This document shows, in pieces, positions 1 through 7,975 of a DNA stretch of 64,000 bases. The stretch covers positions 11,071 through 75,070 of the forward strand of contig NZ_JAHVDV010000026.1 of the NCBI RefSeq assembly GCF_051486985.1. The letters are read 5' to 3'. The notes below the pieces were generated by a model that saw only the letters and a program-made list of their open reading frames with translations, made no database searches and had not been told where the DNA came from. The number at the start of each line of letters is the position of its first letter. The first letter of the stretch is position 1. This DNA comes from CBFFRJ01 sp051486985 (lineage in GTDB: Bacteria; Pseudomonadota; Gammaproteobacteria; Enterobacterales; Enterobacteriaceae). The translations under genes and the position numbers were made by a program.

Positions 1-173
1 TCGGTGAAGAGCCGGAAGATGTGGCCCGTCTGGTTATCGGTATCGCTGCGCGAAACAACGAGCACATTCAGGTTATCACCAGCCTGACCAACGCCCTGGA
101 TGACGAAACCGTCATTGAGCGTCTGGCTAACACCACAAGCGTTGAAGAAGTGCTGGCGCTGCTGAAGGCATAA
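1..173 (+). CDS. mtlA: MtlA, mannitol PTS EIICBA, C-terminal end (partial)
   Basis: The window opens inside this gene and shows only the last 56 codons or so, ending at a TAA at 171-173. The readable protein (GEEPEDVARLVIGIAARNN and onward) fits the end of the EIIA domain of the mannitol phosphotransferase permease, which takes phosphate from HPr and passes it through EIIB to incoming mannitol. The assignment rests mainly on context: mtlD and mtlR follow on the same strand in the usual mtlADR order. The gap to mtlD is 224 bases and contains a dispersed hairpin element, so mtlD may be partly uncoupled from mtlA. Confidence 0.9.
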   Translation, partial: GEEPEDVARLVIGIAARNNEHIQVITSLTNALDDETVIERLANTTSVEEVLALLKA

Positions 174-302
174 AGTCAGAACGCTCCCCTGAAAATTCGG
201 GCGGCGGGAAGGCAGGTAACACAGGGTACTGGTCATTTTTCTAAGTAACCAGAATCCATGAAGACGCCAACCCACCTGCCGCCCGAACCAAACGGGGGCA
301 AA

Positions 303-369
303 CCTCTCCCTCTGGGGAGAGGGTTTGGGTGAGGAGAAACGCGTGCGGTTCCTCACCCCAGCCCTCTCG
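303..369. repeat. Dispersed hairpin repeat, copy 1
   Basis: Nested inverted repeats: CCTCTCCC pairs with GGGAGAGG just after it, and TGGGTGAGG pairs with CCTCACCCCA about 20 bases downstream. The same CCCTCTCCC / GGGAGAGGG plus GGGGTGAGG vocabulary recurs at 4958-4994, 5249-5284, 15471-15507 and 54006-54091, always in intergenic DNA. It resembles a REP/BIME-like dispersed element of enterobacteria. Here it sits between mtlA and mtlD and could fold in the mRNA. Confidence 0.75.
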
Positions 370-397
370 GGTAAAAACATTGATGAAGGTTAACACT

Positions 398-1546
398 ATG
401 AAAGCATTGCATTTTGGCGCAGGTAATATCGGACGTGGTTTCATCGGCAAACTGCTGGCGGACGCGGGGATTACGCTGACATTCGCCGATGTGAATCAGG
501 TGGTTCTCGACGCCCTTAATGCCCGTCATAGCTATCAGGTGCATGTGGTTGGCGAAAACGAGCAGGTTGATACCGTCTCTGGTGTCAACGCGGTAAGCAG
601 CATTGGTGATGAGGTGGTTGACCTGATTGCGACCGTCGATCTGGTGACGACCGCTGTCGGCCCGGTGGTACTTGAGCGCATCGCCCCGGCCATTGCCAAA
701 GGTCTGGTAAAACGTAAAGCGCAAGGGCTCGACACCCCGCTGAACATCATCGCCTGTGAAAACATGGTGCGCGGTACCACCCAGCTTAAAGGCCATGTTT
801 TTAACGCACTGGCGGAAGAGGATAAAGCCTGGGTCGAAGCCCACGTTGGCTTCGTTGACTCTGCCGTTGACCGTATCGTTCCGCCGTCTGAATCCGCCAC
901 CCACGATCCGCTGGAAGTCACCGTTGAAACCTTCAGCGAGTGGATTGTCGACAAAACCCAGTTCAAAGGTGCGCTGCCGGACATTCCGGGGATGGAATTA
1001 ACCGATAACCTGATGGCGTTTGTTGAACGCAAGCTCTTCACGTTAAACACCGGGCATGCTATAACCGCGTACCTTGGTCAACAGACGGGTCATCAGACCA
1101 TTCGCGATGCCATCCTGGACGAGAACATTCGTGCGGTGGTGAAGGGCGCAATGGAAGAGAGTGGCGCGGTGCTGATCAAGCGCTATGGCTTCGATGCTGA
1201 GAAACACGCCGCGTATATTGAAAAAATCCTCGGTCGTTTTGAAAACCCATACCTGAAAGATGACGTTGAGCGCGTTGGGCGCCAGCCGCTGCGTAAACTG
1301 AGCGCAGGCGATCGTCTGATCAAGCCACTGCTCGGCACGCTGGAATATGCGACTGCGCACACTAATCTGGTCAAGGGTATCGCTGCGGCGATGCATTATC
1401 GTAGTGAACAGGACCCGCAGGCGCAGGAACTGGCGGCACTGATTGCTGAAAAAGGCCCTCAGGGCGCACTGGTGCAGGTTTCTGGTCTGGATGCCAATAG
1501 CGCGGTGGTGGCTGAAGCCGTCGATGCTTACAACGCAAAGGCATGA
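398..1546 (+). CDS. mtlD: Mannitol-1-phosphate 5-dehydrogenase
   Basis: Oxidises mannitol 1-phosphate to fructose 6-phosphate with NAD+ in the cytoplasm, the step after PTS uptake by MtlA. The protein starts MKALHFGAGNIGRGF, giving a Rossmann dinucleotide motif at residues 6-13, and is 382 residues, the usual length. The open frame extends upstream to 329, but the 398 start matches the family N-terminus; the extra 23 codons run through hairpin repeat DNA. The stop overlaps the start of mtlR by four bases (ATGA), so the two are translationally coupled. It belongs to the polyol-specific long-chain dehydrogenase family. Confidence 0.97.
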   Translation: MKALHFGAGNIGRGFIGKLLADAGITLTFADVNQVVLDALNARHSYQVHVVGENEQVDTVSGVNAVSSIGDEVVDLIATVDLVTTAVGPVVLERIAPAIAKGLVKRKAQGLDTPLNIIACENMVRGTTQLKGHVFNALAEEDKAWVEAHVGFVDSAVDRIVPPSESATHDPLEVTVETFSEWIVDKTQFKGALPDIPGMELTDNLMAFVERKLFTLNTGHAITAYLGQQTGHQTIRDAILDENIRAVVKGAMEESGAVLIKRYGFDAEKHAAYIEKILGRFENPYLKDDVERVGRQPLRKLSAGDRLIKPLLGTLEYATAHTNLVKGIAAAMHYRSEQDPQAQELAALIAEKGPQGALVQVSGLDANSAVVAEAVDAYNAKA

Positions 1547-2133
1547 TGCCGAATCTGGCGCGGGACATCCCGCGCCTGTTAACAAAATTGTCAGATATGC
1601 AGGCAATAATGGAACTTACACAGGCTTTCGAAAACCGTGTGCTCGAGCGTCTGAATGCTGGCAAAACCGTACGAAGCTTTTTAATTGCCGCCGTGGAGTT
1701 ACTCACCGAGGCGGTAAATATTCTGGTGCTTCAGGTCTTCCGCAAAGACGACTATGCAGTGAAATACGCTGTAGAGCCGTTGCTTGACGGAGATGGACCG
1801 CTGGGCAATCTCTCGGTGCGCCTGAAGTTAATTTATGGGCTTGGCGTACTCAGCCGCCCGGAGTATGAGGATGCGGAGCTGCTGATGGCGCTGCGTGAAG
1901 AGCTCAATCATGACGGCACCGAATATGGATTTACCGATGATGAAATTCTGGGTCCTTTCGGTGAACTGAACTGCGTGTCTGCCCTCCCTCCTGTCCCGCT
2001 TTTTGATACCAGCGACCCTGACCTGTACGCGATGCAGAAGCAGCGCTACCAGCAGGTTGTCCGCTCAACCATGGTGCTCTCTTTGACCGAGCTGATTTCT
2101 AAAATCAGCTTGAAAAAGGCGTTTCAGAAGTAA
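1543..2133 (+). CDS. mtlR: Mannitol operon repressor MtlR
   Basis: A 196-residue, all-helical protein of the MtlR family, which represses the mannitol operon in enterobacteria. The family lacks a classical helix-turn-helix, and its mode of action is less clear than that of typical repressors. The start overlaps the mtlD stop in an ATGA. Recognisable core: LTEAVNILVLQVFRKDDYAV and LSVRLKLIYGLGVLSRPEYE. Length and position directly after mtlD fit the E. coli gene. Confidence 0.95.
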   Translation: MMPNLARDIPRLLTKLSDMQAIMELTQAFENRVLERLNAGKTVRSFLIAAVELLTEAVNILVLQVFRKDDYAVKYAVEPLLDGDGPLGNLSVRLKLIYGLGVLSRPEYEDAELLMALREELNHDGTEYGFTDDEILGPFGELNCVSALPPVPLFDTSDPDLYAMQKQRYQQVVRSTMVLSLTELISKISLKKAFQK

Positions 2134-2192
2134 GCCTGCGCGCATTCGTGTATCCTTTGTCATTATTTCCCCCGTTTTCTGAGTCAAATACC

Positions 2193-2555
2193 ATGAAAGA
2201 AGTCGAAAAGAACGAAATCAAACGCCTGAGCGACCGCCTGGATCTCATTCGCCACCAGCAGGCCGCCCTGTCTCTGGTGGAGTCTGCCGAGAAATACGCA
2301 GAGCTGGAAAAAGAAAAAGAGACGCTCGAAACTGAAATCGAACGTCTGCGTGGCCAGTACAGCCAAAAGCTCAGCAAAGAAGCACAGAAGCTGGTGAACA
2401 TGCCGTTCAAACGCGCCATCACCAAGAAAGAGCAGGCCGACCTCGGTAAGCTGAAGAAAAGCGTACGTGGGCTGGTCGTTGTTCACCCGATGACCGCCCT
2501 GGGCCGTGAAATGGGTCTGAAAGAGATGACCGGTTTTTCGAAGACCGATTTCTGA
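2193..2555 (+). CDS. yibL: YibL, ribosome-associated small protein
   Basis: 120 residues, the expected length for YibL, a conserved gammaproteobacterial protein of the DUF2810 family reported to co-purify with ribosomes. The start at 2193 (MKEVEKNEIKRLSDRLDLI) gives the family N-terminus; the frame is open 15 codons further up without a good ribosome site. The first two thirds is a charged helix rich in E, K and L, likely coiled coil; the C-terminus is basic (MPFKRAITKKEQADLGKLKK), consistent with RNA contact. It sits after mtlR as in E. coli and is followed by a strong terminator. Confidence 0.92.
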   Translation: MKEVEKNEIKRLSDRLDLIRHQQAALSLVESAEKYAELEKEKETLETEIERLRGQYSQKLSKEAQKLVNMPFKRAITKKEQADLGKLKKSVRGLVVVHPMTALGREMGLKEMTGFSKTDF

Positions 2556-2559
2556 TTTC

Positions 2560-2595
2560 GCTTCCCCTTCATAACCGAAGGGGAACGCTTTTTTT
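2560..2595 (+). terminator. Rho-independent terminator after yibL
   Basis: GCTTCCCCTTC pairs with GAAGGGGAACGC across a six-base loop (ATAACC) and is followed by seven T residues at 2589-2595. It starts five bases after the yibL stop. Confidence 0.9.
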
Positions 2596-2807
2596 CCGTA
2601 AAAATCCATCCCACCAGGCATAATCGGCGCAGGAAGGTTGAGCCTGGACAGCGCGGTAAAACCGCAGCGTACACGAAGTACGTGAGGATTATACGCTTCG
2701 CTTATCCCTACGGGACCGCCCTGAGGGCGTCCAAAACGCCCTGCGTTTTGTTTGGACACTGCCCGGATTCTAACTGGCAAGCAAGCTAGCCAGGTGGAAT
2801 GGATTTC
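2596..2807. other. Palindrome-rich intergenic segment, no gene seen
   Basis: About 210 bases without a credible open frame but with a run of short inverted repeats: GCGGT/ACCGC around AAA, GTAC/GTAC around ACGAA, CGCCC/GGGCG, AAAACGC/GCGTTTT around CCT, and CTGGC/GCCAG. Successive hairpins without protein potential could be a structured RNA, an upstream leader of the lld operon, or decayed repeats. I cannot tell which from sequence alone. Confidence 0.5.
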
Positions 2808-2824
2808 AAGTGGCCCTACCACTT
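2808..2824. promoter_or_regulatory. Putative LldR operator O1
   Basis: A perfect inverted repeat, AAGTGG and CCACTT around CCCTA. It has the TGG-N5-CCA layout of GntR/FadR-type operators and resembles the E. coli lldPRD upstream operator as I recall it (TTGGCCCTACCAA-like). A second site with the same spacing lies 126 bases downstream. Confidence 0.75.
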
Positions 2825-2860
2825 CGCGCCGTAATGCGCACCGCTTCACAGCCCGCAAAA

Positions 2861-2875
2861 TCACATTAAATTAAC
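2861..2875 (-). promoter_or_regulatory. Putative ArcA box
   Basis: Read on the minus strand the site is GTTAATTTAATGTGA, matching 13 of 15 positions of the ArcA consensus GTTAATTAAATGTTA. It lies between the two LldR operators. E. coli lldPRD is repressed by ArcA-P under low oxygen, so the site is in a meaningful place. Confidence 0.6.
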
Positions 2876-2933
2876 ATTGCCATTACAAAACGGCCCATTA
2901 CCCTTGTGCTTATGGCATCGTGCTGCCGGAAAC

Positions 2934-2944
2934 TGGCAGTACCA
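2934..2944. promoter_or_regulatory. Putative LldR operator O2
   Basis: TGGCAGTACCA repeats the TGG-N5-CCA layout of the upstream operator, including the TA before CCA. It lies 35 bases before the lldR start. In E. coli the two LldR operators flank the lldPRD promoter, so the control region appears intact although lldP is missing. Confidence 0.65.
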
Positions 2945-2978
2945 CTTCCCCCCGGATTTCACTGACACGGAGCAGACC

Positions 2979-3755
2979 ATGAACGCGACGGCTGAACGGC
3001 TTTCTGAGGATGTTGCCCGGCGTATCAGGACACTGATTAAAGAAAAAGGGCTTGAGGCGGGCATGCGTTTGCCGTCAGAGAGACAGCTGGCATTGCAACT
3101 TGGTGTTTCCCGCAATTCGCTGCGCGAAGCTATCGCCAGGCTCATCAGCGAAGGGGTGCTGTTGAGCCGTCACGGTGGTGGCACCTTTGTGCGCTGGCAG
3201 CATGAAACCTGGTCGGAGCAGAGCATTGTGCAGCCGCTTAAAACGCTGCTGGAAGACGACCCCGATTACAGCTTCGATATTCTGGAAGCCCGCCACGCCA
3301 TTGAAGGGAGCACCGCCTGGCATGCCGCCTTACGGGCCACGCCCGTTGAGAAAGAGAAGATCCGTCTCTGCTTTGAGGCCACCCTGGTCGATGACCCGGA
3401 CCTCGCCTCGCAGGCAGATGTGCGCTTTCATCTCTCCATTGCCGAGGCGTCGCATAACCTTGTGCTGCTGCAAACCATGCGCGGCTTTTTCGATCTGCTG
3501 CAAAGGTCGGTCAAGCAGAGCCGCCAGCGTATGTACCAGGCCCCCCCTGTCTTTACCCAGTTAACCGGGCAGCACCGGGAGATTATGGACGCCATTTTTG
3601 CCGGTGAGCCCCAGCGCGCACGCGATGCCATGATGACTCACCTTAGTTTTGTGCACACCACTATCCGCCAGTTTGATGAAGACCAGGCGCGCAGCGCGCG
3701 CATCACTCGCCTGCCCGATGAACGGCATACGCTTCCCTTTGGAGATAAAGCATGA
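2979..3755 (+). CDS. lldR: LldR, L-lactate-responsive regulator (GntR/FadR family)
   Basis: 258 residues, the same length as E. coli LldR and highly similar through its sequence. An N-terminal winged helix (residues about 10-75, with LPSERQLALQLGVSRNSLREA) is followed by an FCD ligand-binding domain (DILEARHAIEGSTAWHAA; DVRFHLSIAEASHN). It controls lactate use, responding to L-lactate. The start at 2979 follows a GGAG ribosome site and gives a normal GntR N-terminus; the frame is open further upstream but runs through the operators. It overlaps lldD by four bases. Confidence 0.95.
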   Translation: MNATAERLSEDVARRIRTLIKEKGLEAGMRLPSERQLALQLGVSRNSLREAIARLISEGVLLSRHGGGTFVRWQHETWSEQSIVQPLKTLLEDDPDYSFDILEARHAIEGSTAWHAALRATPVEKEKIRLCFEATLVDDPDLASQADVRFHLSIAEASHNLVLLQTMRGFFDLLQRSVKQSRQRMYQAPPVFTQLTGQHREIMDAIFAGEPQRARDAMMTHLSFVHTTIRQFDEDQARSARITRLPDERHTLPFGDKA

Positions 3756-4939
3756 TCATTTCCGCCGCCAGCGACTACCGCGCTGCCGCCCAACGCATTC
3801 TGCCCCCTTTTTTGTTCCACTACATCGACGGGGGGGCTTACGCGGAGTATACCCTGCGCCGAAACGTGGAGGATTTGGGTCAGGTCGCCCTGCGCCAGCG
3901 GGTGCTGAAGAACATGTCAGCGCTGAGCACGGAAACCACGCTGTTTAACGAAAAGCTCTCGATGCCTGTCGCCCTGGCCCCGGTTGGGCTATGCGGTATG
4001 TACGCCCGTCGCGGTGAGGTGCAGGCGGCGGGAGCGGCGGATGACAAGGGCATTCCCTTCACCTTATCAACCGTCTCTGTCTGCCCGATTGAGGAAGTCG
4101 CCCCCACCATCAAACGCCCGATGTGGTTCCAGCTGTACGTTCTGCGGGATCGCGGCTTTATGCGTAATGCGCTGGAGCGCGCAAAGGCGGCGGGCTGTTC
4201 CACACTGGTCTTCACGGTTGATATGCCAACACCAGGGGCGCGTTACCGTGATGCGCACTCCGGCATGAGCGGGCAGCACGCAGCCCTGAGACGTTACTGG
4301 CAGGCTGTGACTCATCCGCAGTGGGCCTGGGACGTGGGTCTGCACGGCAGGCCGCACGATTTGGGGAATATCTCTGCGTATTTAGGGAAACCCACCGGGC
4401 TTGAGGATTATATCGGCTGGCTGGCGACCAATTTTGATCCGTCCATTTCGTGGAAAGACCTGGAGTGGATCCGCGAATTCTGGGATGGCCCGATGGTGAT
4501 CAAGGGGATCCTCGATCCAGAAGATGCACGGGATGCGGTGCGCTTCGGTGCCGACGGGATTGTGGTTTCCAACCACGGCGGTCGCCAGCTCGACGGCGTG
4601 CTCTCTTCCGCCCGCGCCCTGCCGGCCATTGCGGATGCGGTGAAAGGCGATATCGCTATCCTGGCCGACAGCGGCATTCGTAACGGGCTGGACGTGGTGC
4701 GCATGATTGCCCTTGGCGCAGATACCGTCCTGCTGGGGCGTGCGTACCTTTATGCGCTGGCGACGCATGGTCGTGCGGGTGTGGCGAACCTGCTGAACCT
4801 GATTGAGAAAGAGATGCGCGTGGCGATGACCCTGACCGGGGCGAAATCGATAGGTGAGATCGGCAAAGATTCGCTGGTGCAGGAGCTGAGTAAGATCCCG
4901 GCGGCGCTGGCCCCGCTGACGCAGGGGGATGCGGCTTAG
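3752..4939 (+). CDS. lldD: L-lactate dehydrogenase (quinone), FMN-dependent
   Basis: 395 residues. Membrane-associated flavoprotein that oxidises L-lactate to pyruvate and passes electrons to quinone, allowing aerobic growth on lactate. The alpha-hydroxy-acid oxidase signature SNHGGRQLDG is present with the catalytic base His at about residue 275. The FMN-binding tail (LADSGIRNGLDVVRMIALGAD, LLGRAYLY) is intact. Translation is coupled to lldR through an ATGA overlap. The usual permease gene lldP is absent upstream, so lactate must enter by another carrier or one encoded elsewhere. Confidence 0.96.
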   Translation: MIISAASDYRAAAQRILPPFLFHYIDGGAYAEYTLRRNVEDLGQVALRQRVLKNMSALSTETTLFNEKLSMPVALAPVGLCGMYARRGEVQAAGAADDKGIPFTLSTVSVCPIEEVAPTIKRPMWFQLYVLRDRGFMRNALERAKAAGCSTLVFTVDMPTPGARYRDAHSGMSGQHAALRRYWQAVTHPQWAWDVGLHGRPHDLGNISAYLGKPTGLEDYIGWLATNFDPSISWKDLEWIREFWDGPMVIKGILDPEDARDAVRFGADGIVVSNHGGRQLDGVLSSARALPAIADAVKGDIAILADSGIRNGLDVVRMIALGADTVLLGRAYLYALATHGRAGVANLLNLIEKEMRVAMTLTGAKSIGEIGKDSLVQELSKIPAALAPLTQGDAA

Positions 4940-4983
4940 GATTTGTGCGACCTGTTCCCCTCACCCTGACCCTCTCCCCAAAG

Positions 4984-5233
4984 GGGAGAGGGAACCGACC
5001 GAGCCTGAACTTTCCATATGGGAGAGGGAACCGACCGAGCCTGAACTCTCCATATGGGAGAGGGAACCGACCGAGCCTGAACTCTCCATATGGGAGAGGG
5101 GAACTACCGAGCCTGAACTCTCCAGATGGGAGAGGGGACCGACCGAGTCTGAACTCTCCAGATGGGATAAGGGCCGAACGAGTCTGAACTCTTCGGGTGG
5201 GAGAAGGGACCAATCGAGTCAACGGTGAAAAGG
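4984..5233. repeat. Tandem array of 36-bp hairpin repeats
   Basis: Five exact-length 36-base units start at 4984, 5020, 5056, 5092 and 5128. A 35-base unit follows at 5164, then a decayed partial one. Core: GGGAGAGGGAACCGACCGAG then CCTGAACTCTCCATAT. Units 1-3 are nearly identical; later ones carry AGAT for ATAT and more changes, so the array decays rightwards. Each junction forms a palindrome (CTCTCC-ATAT-GGGAGAG). Because 36 is a multiple of three, long open frames occur on both strands; I regard them as by-products. It lies between the convergent lldD and yhjE. Confidence 0.95.
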
Positions 5234-5248
5234 TGAGGGAAGGGGTTT

Positions 5249-5284
5249 TCACCCTCTCCCTGTGGGAGAGGGCCGGGGTGAGGG
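5249..5284. repeat. Dispersed hairpin repeat, copy next to the array
   Basis: CCCTCTCCC and GGGAGAGGG around TGT, flanked by CAC and GGGGTGAGGG. Same family as the elements at 303 and 15471. The matching half element at 4958-4994 opens the 36-bp array, so the array looks like an internal expansion of one such element. Confidence 0.8.
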
Positions 5285-5300
5285 CATCAGGCCGCAGAAA

Positions 5301-6617
5301 TCACAACGCCTGGTGCTTTGTCTCATGGGTCAGAATTAACGCCGTCAGGGTCAGGGCGGCCATCGCCGCCAGATAGATCCCCACGTACATCAGACCGTAA
5401 TTCGCCTGCAGCCAGGTGGCGATATAGGGTGCCACGGATGCCCCCAGAATGGATGACACGTTATACGAGAAAGACGCACCGGTATAACGCACCTCCGTCG
5501 GGAACAGCTCCGGCAGCAGCGCGCCCATCGGACCGAAAGTCAGCCCCATCAGGCTCAGGCCAATCAGCAGGTAAGCCATCACCAGCGCCGGGTTACCGGA
5601 ACCCAGCAGCGGTGGGAAGACGAACAGCGCGAAGAGAATGATAAGCGACGTAATCACAATCATGCTCTTACGGCGACCGTATTTATCCGCCAGCAGACCG
5701 GCAATCGGGACCATCACGCCAAAGCCTATGACCGCCATCATCAGCATCCACAGCACTTCATTGCGCGGCATACCCAGCCCGGTCGGTGAGGTACTGAAGG
5801 TCATCGAGTAGACGGTCATGATGTAAAACAGCGTGTAGGTCGCCAGCATGATGAAGGTGCCGAGCACTGTCACGCGCACGTGTTTGGTCAGCAGAGTACC
5901 CAGCGGCACTTTCACCTGCTTTTTTGCTGCCGCGATTTTGGCGAACACCGGCGTTTCATGCAGCGATACGCGAACATACAGGCCAATCAGCACCAGAACC
6001 GCCGAGAAGATAAAGGGTACGCGCCAGCCCCAGCTCATGAACTGCTCGTCAGTCAGCAGCCAGGAGAGCAGCAGGAAAGTGCCGTTAGCGAAGAAGAAGC
6101 CGATCGGCGCGCCTAACTGCGGGAAGGAACCATAAAGCGCGCGTTTACGCGGCGGGGCATTTTCAGTGGCCAGCAGCGCCGCACCACCCCATTCGCCGCC
6201 AAGCCCCAGCCCCTGACCAAAACGGGCCAGCGCCAGCAGCAGCGGTGCCATCACACCAATGGATTCATATGTCGGCAGCAGGCCAATCAGTACGGTAGAG
6301 ATCCCCATCGTCATCAGTGAGGCGACCAGGGTGACTTTACGCCCTACGCGATCGCCGAAGTGACCAAAGACCGCCGAACCAATCGGACGCGCCACAAAAG
6401 CAATAGCAAAGGTCGCCAGCGACTGAAGCGTGGCCGCTGTCGGATCGCCCTGCGGGAAGAAGATATGGGGGAAAACAATGACCGCCGCAGTGGCATAAAT
6501 ATAGAAGTCGAAAAACTCGATGGCGGTGCCAATCAGCGAGGCGATAACGACTTTACTGCGTGAGTTTACCGGTGGGTTTTCCTGCTCGTTGTCTAAAGTT
6601 GTGGCTGTGGCTTGCAT
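5301..6617 (-). CDS. yhjE: YhjE, MFS transporter of the metabolite:H+ symporter group
   Basis: 438 residues with about 12 membrane segments, matching E. coli YhjE almost residue for residue in the first half (SLIGTAIEFFDFYIYATAA). It carries the MFS loop motif GHFGDRVGRK after helix 2 and the related AGLLADKYGRRK in the second half. The subfamily includes ShiA, ProP and KgtP, proton symporters for organic acids and osmolytes; the substrate of YhjE is not established. It is convergent with lldD across the repeat array. Whether it could move lactate in the absence of lldP is speculation. Confidence 0.93.
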   Translation of the reverse strand: MQATATTLDNEQENPPVNSRSKVVIASLIGTAIEFFDFYIYATAAVIVFPHIFFPQGDPTAATLQSLATFAIAFVARPIGSAVFGHFGDRVGRKVTLVASLMTMGISTVLIGLLPTYESIGVMAPLLLALARFGQGLGLGGEWGGAALLATENAPPRKRALYGSFPQLGAPIGFFFANGTFLLLSWLLTDEQFMSWGWRVPFIFSAVLVLIGLYVRVSLHETPVFAKIAAAKKQVKVPLGTLLTKHVRVTVLGTFIMLATYTLFYIMTVYSMTFSTSPTGLGMPRNEVLWMLMMAVIGFGVMVPIAGLLADKYGRRKSMIVITSLIILFALFVFPPLLGSGNPALVMAYLLIGLSLMGLTFGPMGALLPELFPTEVRYTGASFSYNVSSILGASVAPYIATWLQANYGLMYVGIYLAAMAALTLTALILTHETKHQAL

Positions 6618-6848
6618 AATATTTTCTTATTTTTGGGCGAACGGACGACCATATTAGTCATAGCAAAAGCGACATTTCAATCTGTAACAAAGTGCGGGAG
6701 TGGGCAAAAAAGCGGCAAAAAGCGGATAATTTTCAGACCTGCGATTTCGCTTCTATGAAATGCTTCACAAATTTTTAATGTTGGAATTAAAAACTGGTTT
6801 TAGGTTAAATAAAAGTTACGGCTTGGTTATTCATGCTGAAATGAGGAA

Positions 6849-6871
6849 TCGGGCTGAAATATTCAGCCCGA
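6849..6871. terminator. Hairpin after yhjD
   Basis: Perfect 10-base stem TCGGGCTGAA / TTCAGCCCGA with a three-base loop, nine bases beyond the yhjD stop on the minus strand. No long T-run follows, so it may be a weak or Rho-assisted terminator. Confidence 0.55.
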
Positions 6872-6879
6872 CAGGGGGA

Positions 6880-7923
6880 CTAGCGTTGCGTTTTACCCGG
6901 CATTCGCGGGTCACCTTTGTACTGTGCCGTCGCGATCCATGCCGCACAGAATAAGGTGAGGCGGGCGAAGAAATAGAAGAACGCCATCAGACCCAGTACC
7001 GAACCAAAGGCGGCACCCGACGGCGATTTCACCATTGACGGTAAGGTGTAGGTCATGACGATTTTTATCACCTCAAAACCGATAGCCGCGATGAGGGTGC
7101 CGCGAATCAGCGCTTTTTTACGTGGGCGGTGGCGCGGCAGTCGCCAGAAAATCCAGAAAAACAACAGATAGTTGGCAGCGATGGAGATGGCAAGGCCGAT
7201 AAGCCTCCACGCCGGTTTCAGCCACTCAATGTAATCCAGATAGAGGGCGGAAATAATGATCTCCTGGGCCGAGCCGGCGATGGAGGTAATCGACAGGGTG
7301 ATGATTAAGGCGACCAGCAGCCCAATCAGCGAGATAAAGTCGCGTAAGTACTTCATCCATATTTTTTCTTCATCCTGCGCGCTGCGCTCCCAGTTATCGC
7401 GGGACTGGGCGCGAATGGCTTCACGCAGGTTGCCCATCCAGTTAATGCCTGAATAGAGCGCAATGGCGAAGCCAACGATCCCCACCGTAGTTCGCTGTTG
7501 CACGGCTGTATTGATGGTACTTTTCAGCGTAGCGGCAAGCGTCGGATCGCTGACGCTAAGCAGGATCTTGCTGAAAATGTCCTGGAGCAGCGTGGGGTGC
7601 GACGCCAGAATGAACCCTGCCGCCGCAAACGAGACCATCAGAATGGGAATCATCGACAAAAATGAGAAGTAGGTAATAGCAGCACCGAACTGGTTACCCA
7701 TACGGTCGTTAAAGCGTTCAGTCGCGCGAATGAGATGCGCGACCATCGGGCGGCGCTGCACTTTTTTCGCGACCTGCGTAACGGTCTCCAGCGCGGAATG
7801 GGATGCGCCGTCATCAGAAGGCTTAGTGTCGGGCTTTTCGGAGGGATCTGATGTCTCCATTTTTCTGACTGGCTCGTATTCCAGGTCCTGAGTGGGACGT
7901 TTTTCGCTGTTTTCCGGGGTCAT
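6880..7923 (-). CDS. yhjD: YhjD, inner membrane protein of the YihY/BrkB family
   Basis: 347 residues. A polar N-terminal tail of about 60 residues precedes the YihY-type core, which begins near FNDRMGNQFGAAITYFSFLSMIP and contains about six membrane helices. The family is widespread and its activity is unsettled; in E. coli, mutations in yhjD can rescue cells lacking normal lipopolysaccharide maturation, which led to the idea of a lipid-related export role. The order yhjC-yhjD-yhjE is the E. coli order. It is probably transcribed alone, with a 262-base gap to yhjE. Confidence 0.92.
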   Translation of the reverse strand: MTPENSEKRPTQDLEYEPVRKMETSDPSEKPDTKPSDDGASHSALETVTQVAKKVQRRPMVAHLIRATERFNDRMGNQFGAAITYFSFLSMIPILMVSFAAAGFILASHPTLLQDIFSKILLSVSDPTLAATLKSTINTAVQQRTTVGIVGFAIALYSGINWMGNLREAIRAQSRDNWERSAQDEEKIWMKYLRDFISLIGLLVALIITLSITSIAGSAQEIIISALYLDYIEWLKPAWRLIGLAISIAANYLLFFWIFWRLPRHRPRKKALIRGTLIAAIGFEVIKIVMTYTLPSMVKSPSGAAFGSVLGLMAFFYFFARLTLFCAAWIATAQYKGDPRMPGKTQR

Positions 7924-7975
7924 CAGTGCTAATTTCCTTTGTCTGCTCGCGATTAGGTAAAATTATAGACTGCCT

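Noticed and set aside
4984..5233. CRISPR-like appearance of the 36-bp repeats
   Set aside because: Repeats are head-to-tail with no spacers and no cas genes nearby.
4656..5252. Open frames on both strands across the 36-bp array (plus 4929-5228, minus 4656-5252)
   Set aside because: They exist because the unit is a multiple of three; no ribosome site, no domain, low-complexity 12-residue repeats, and the minus frame also overlaps lldD.
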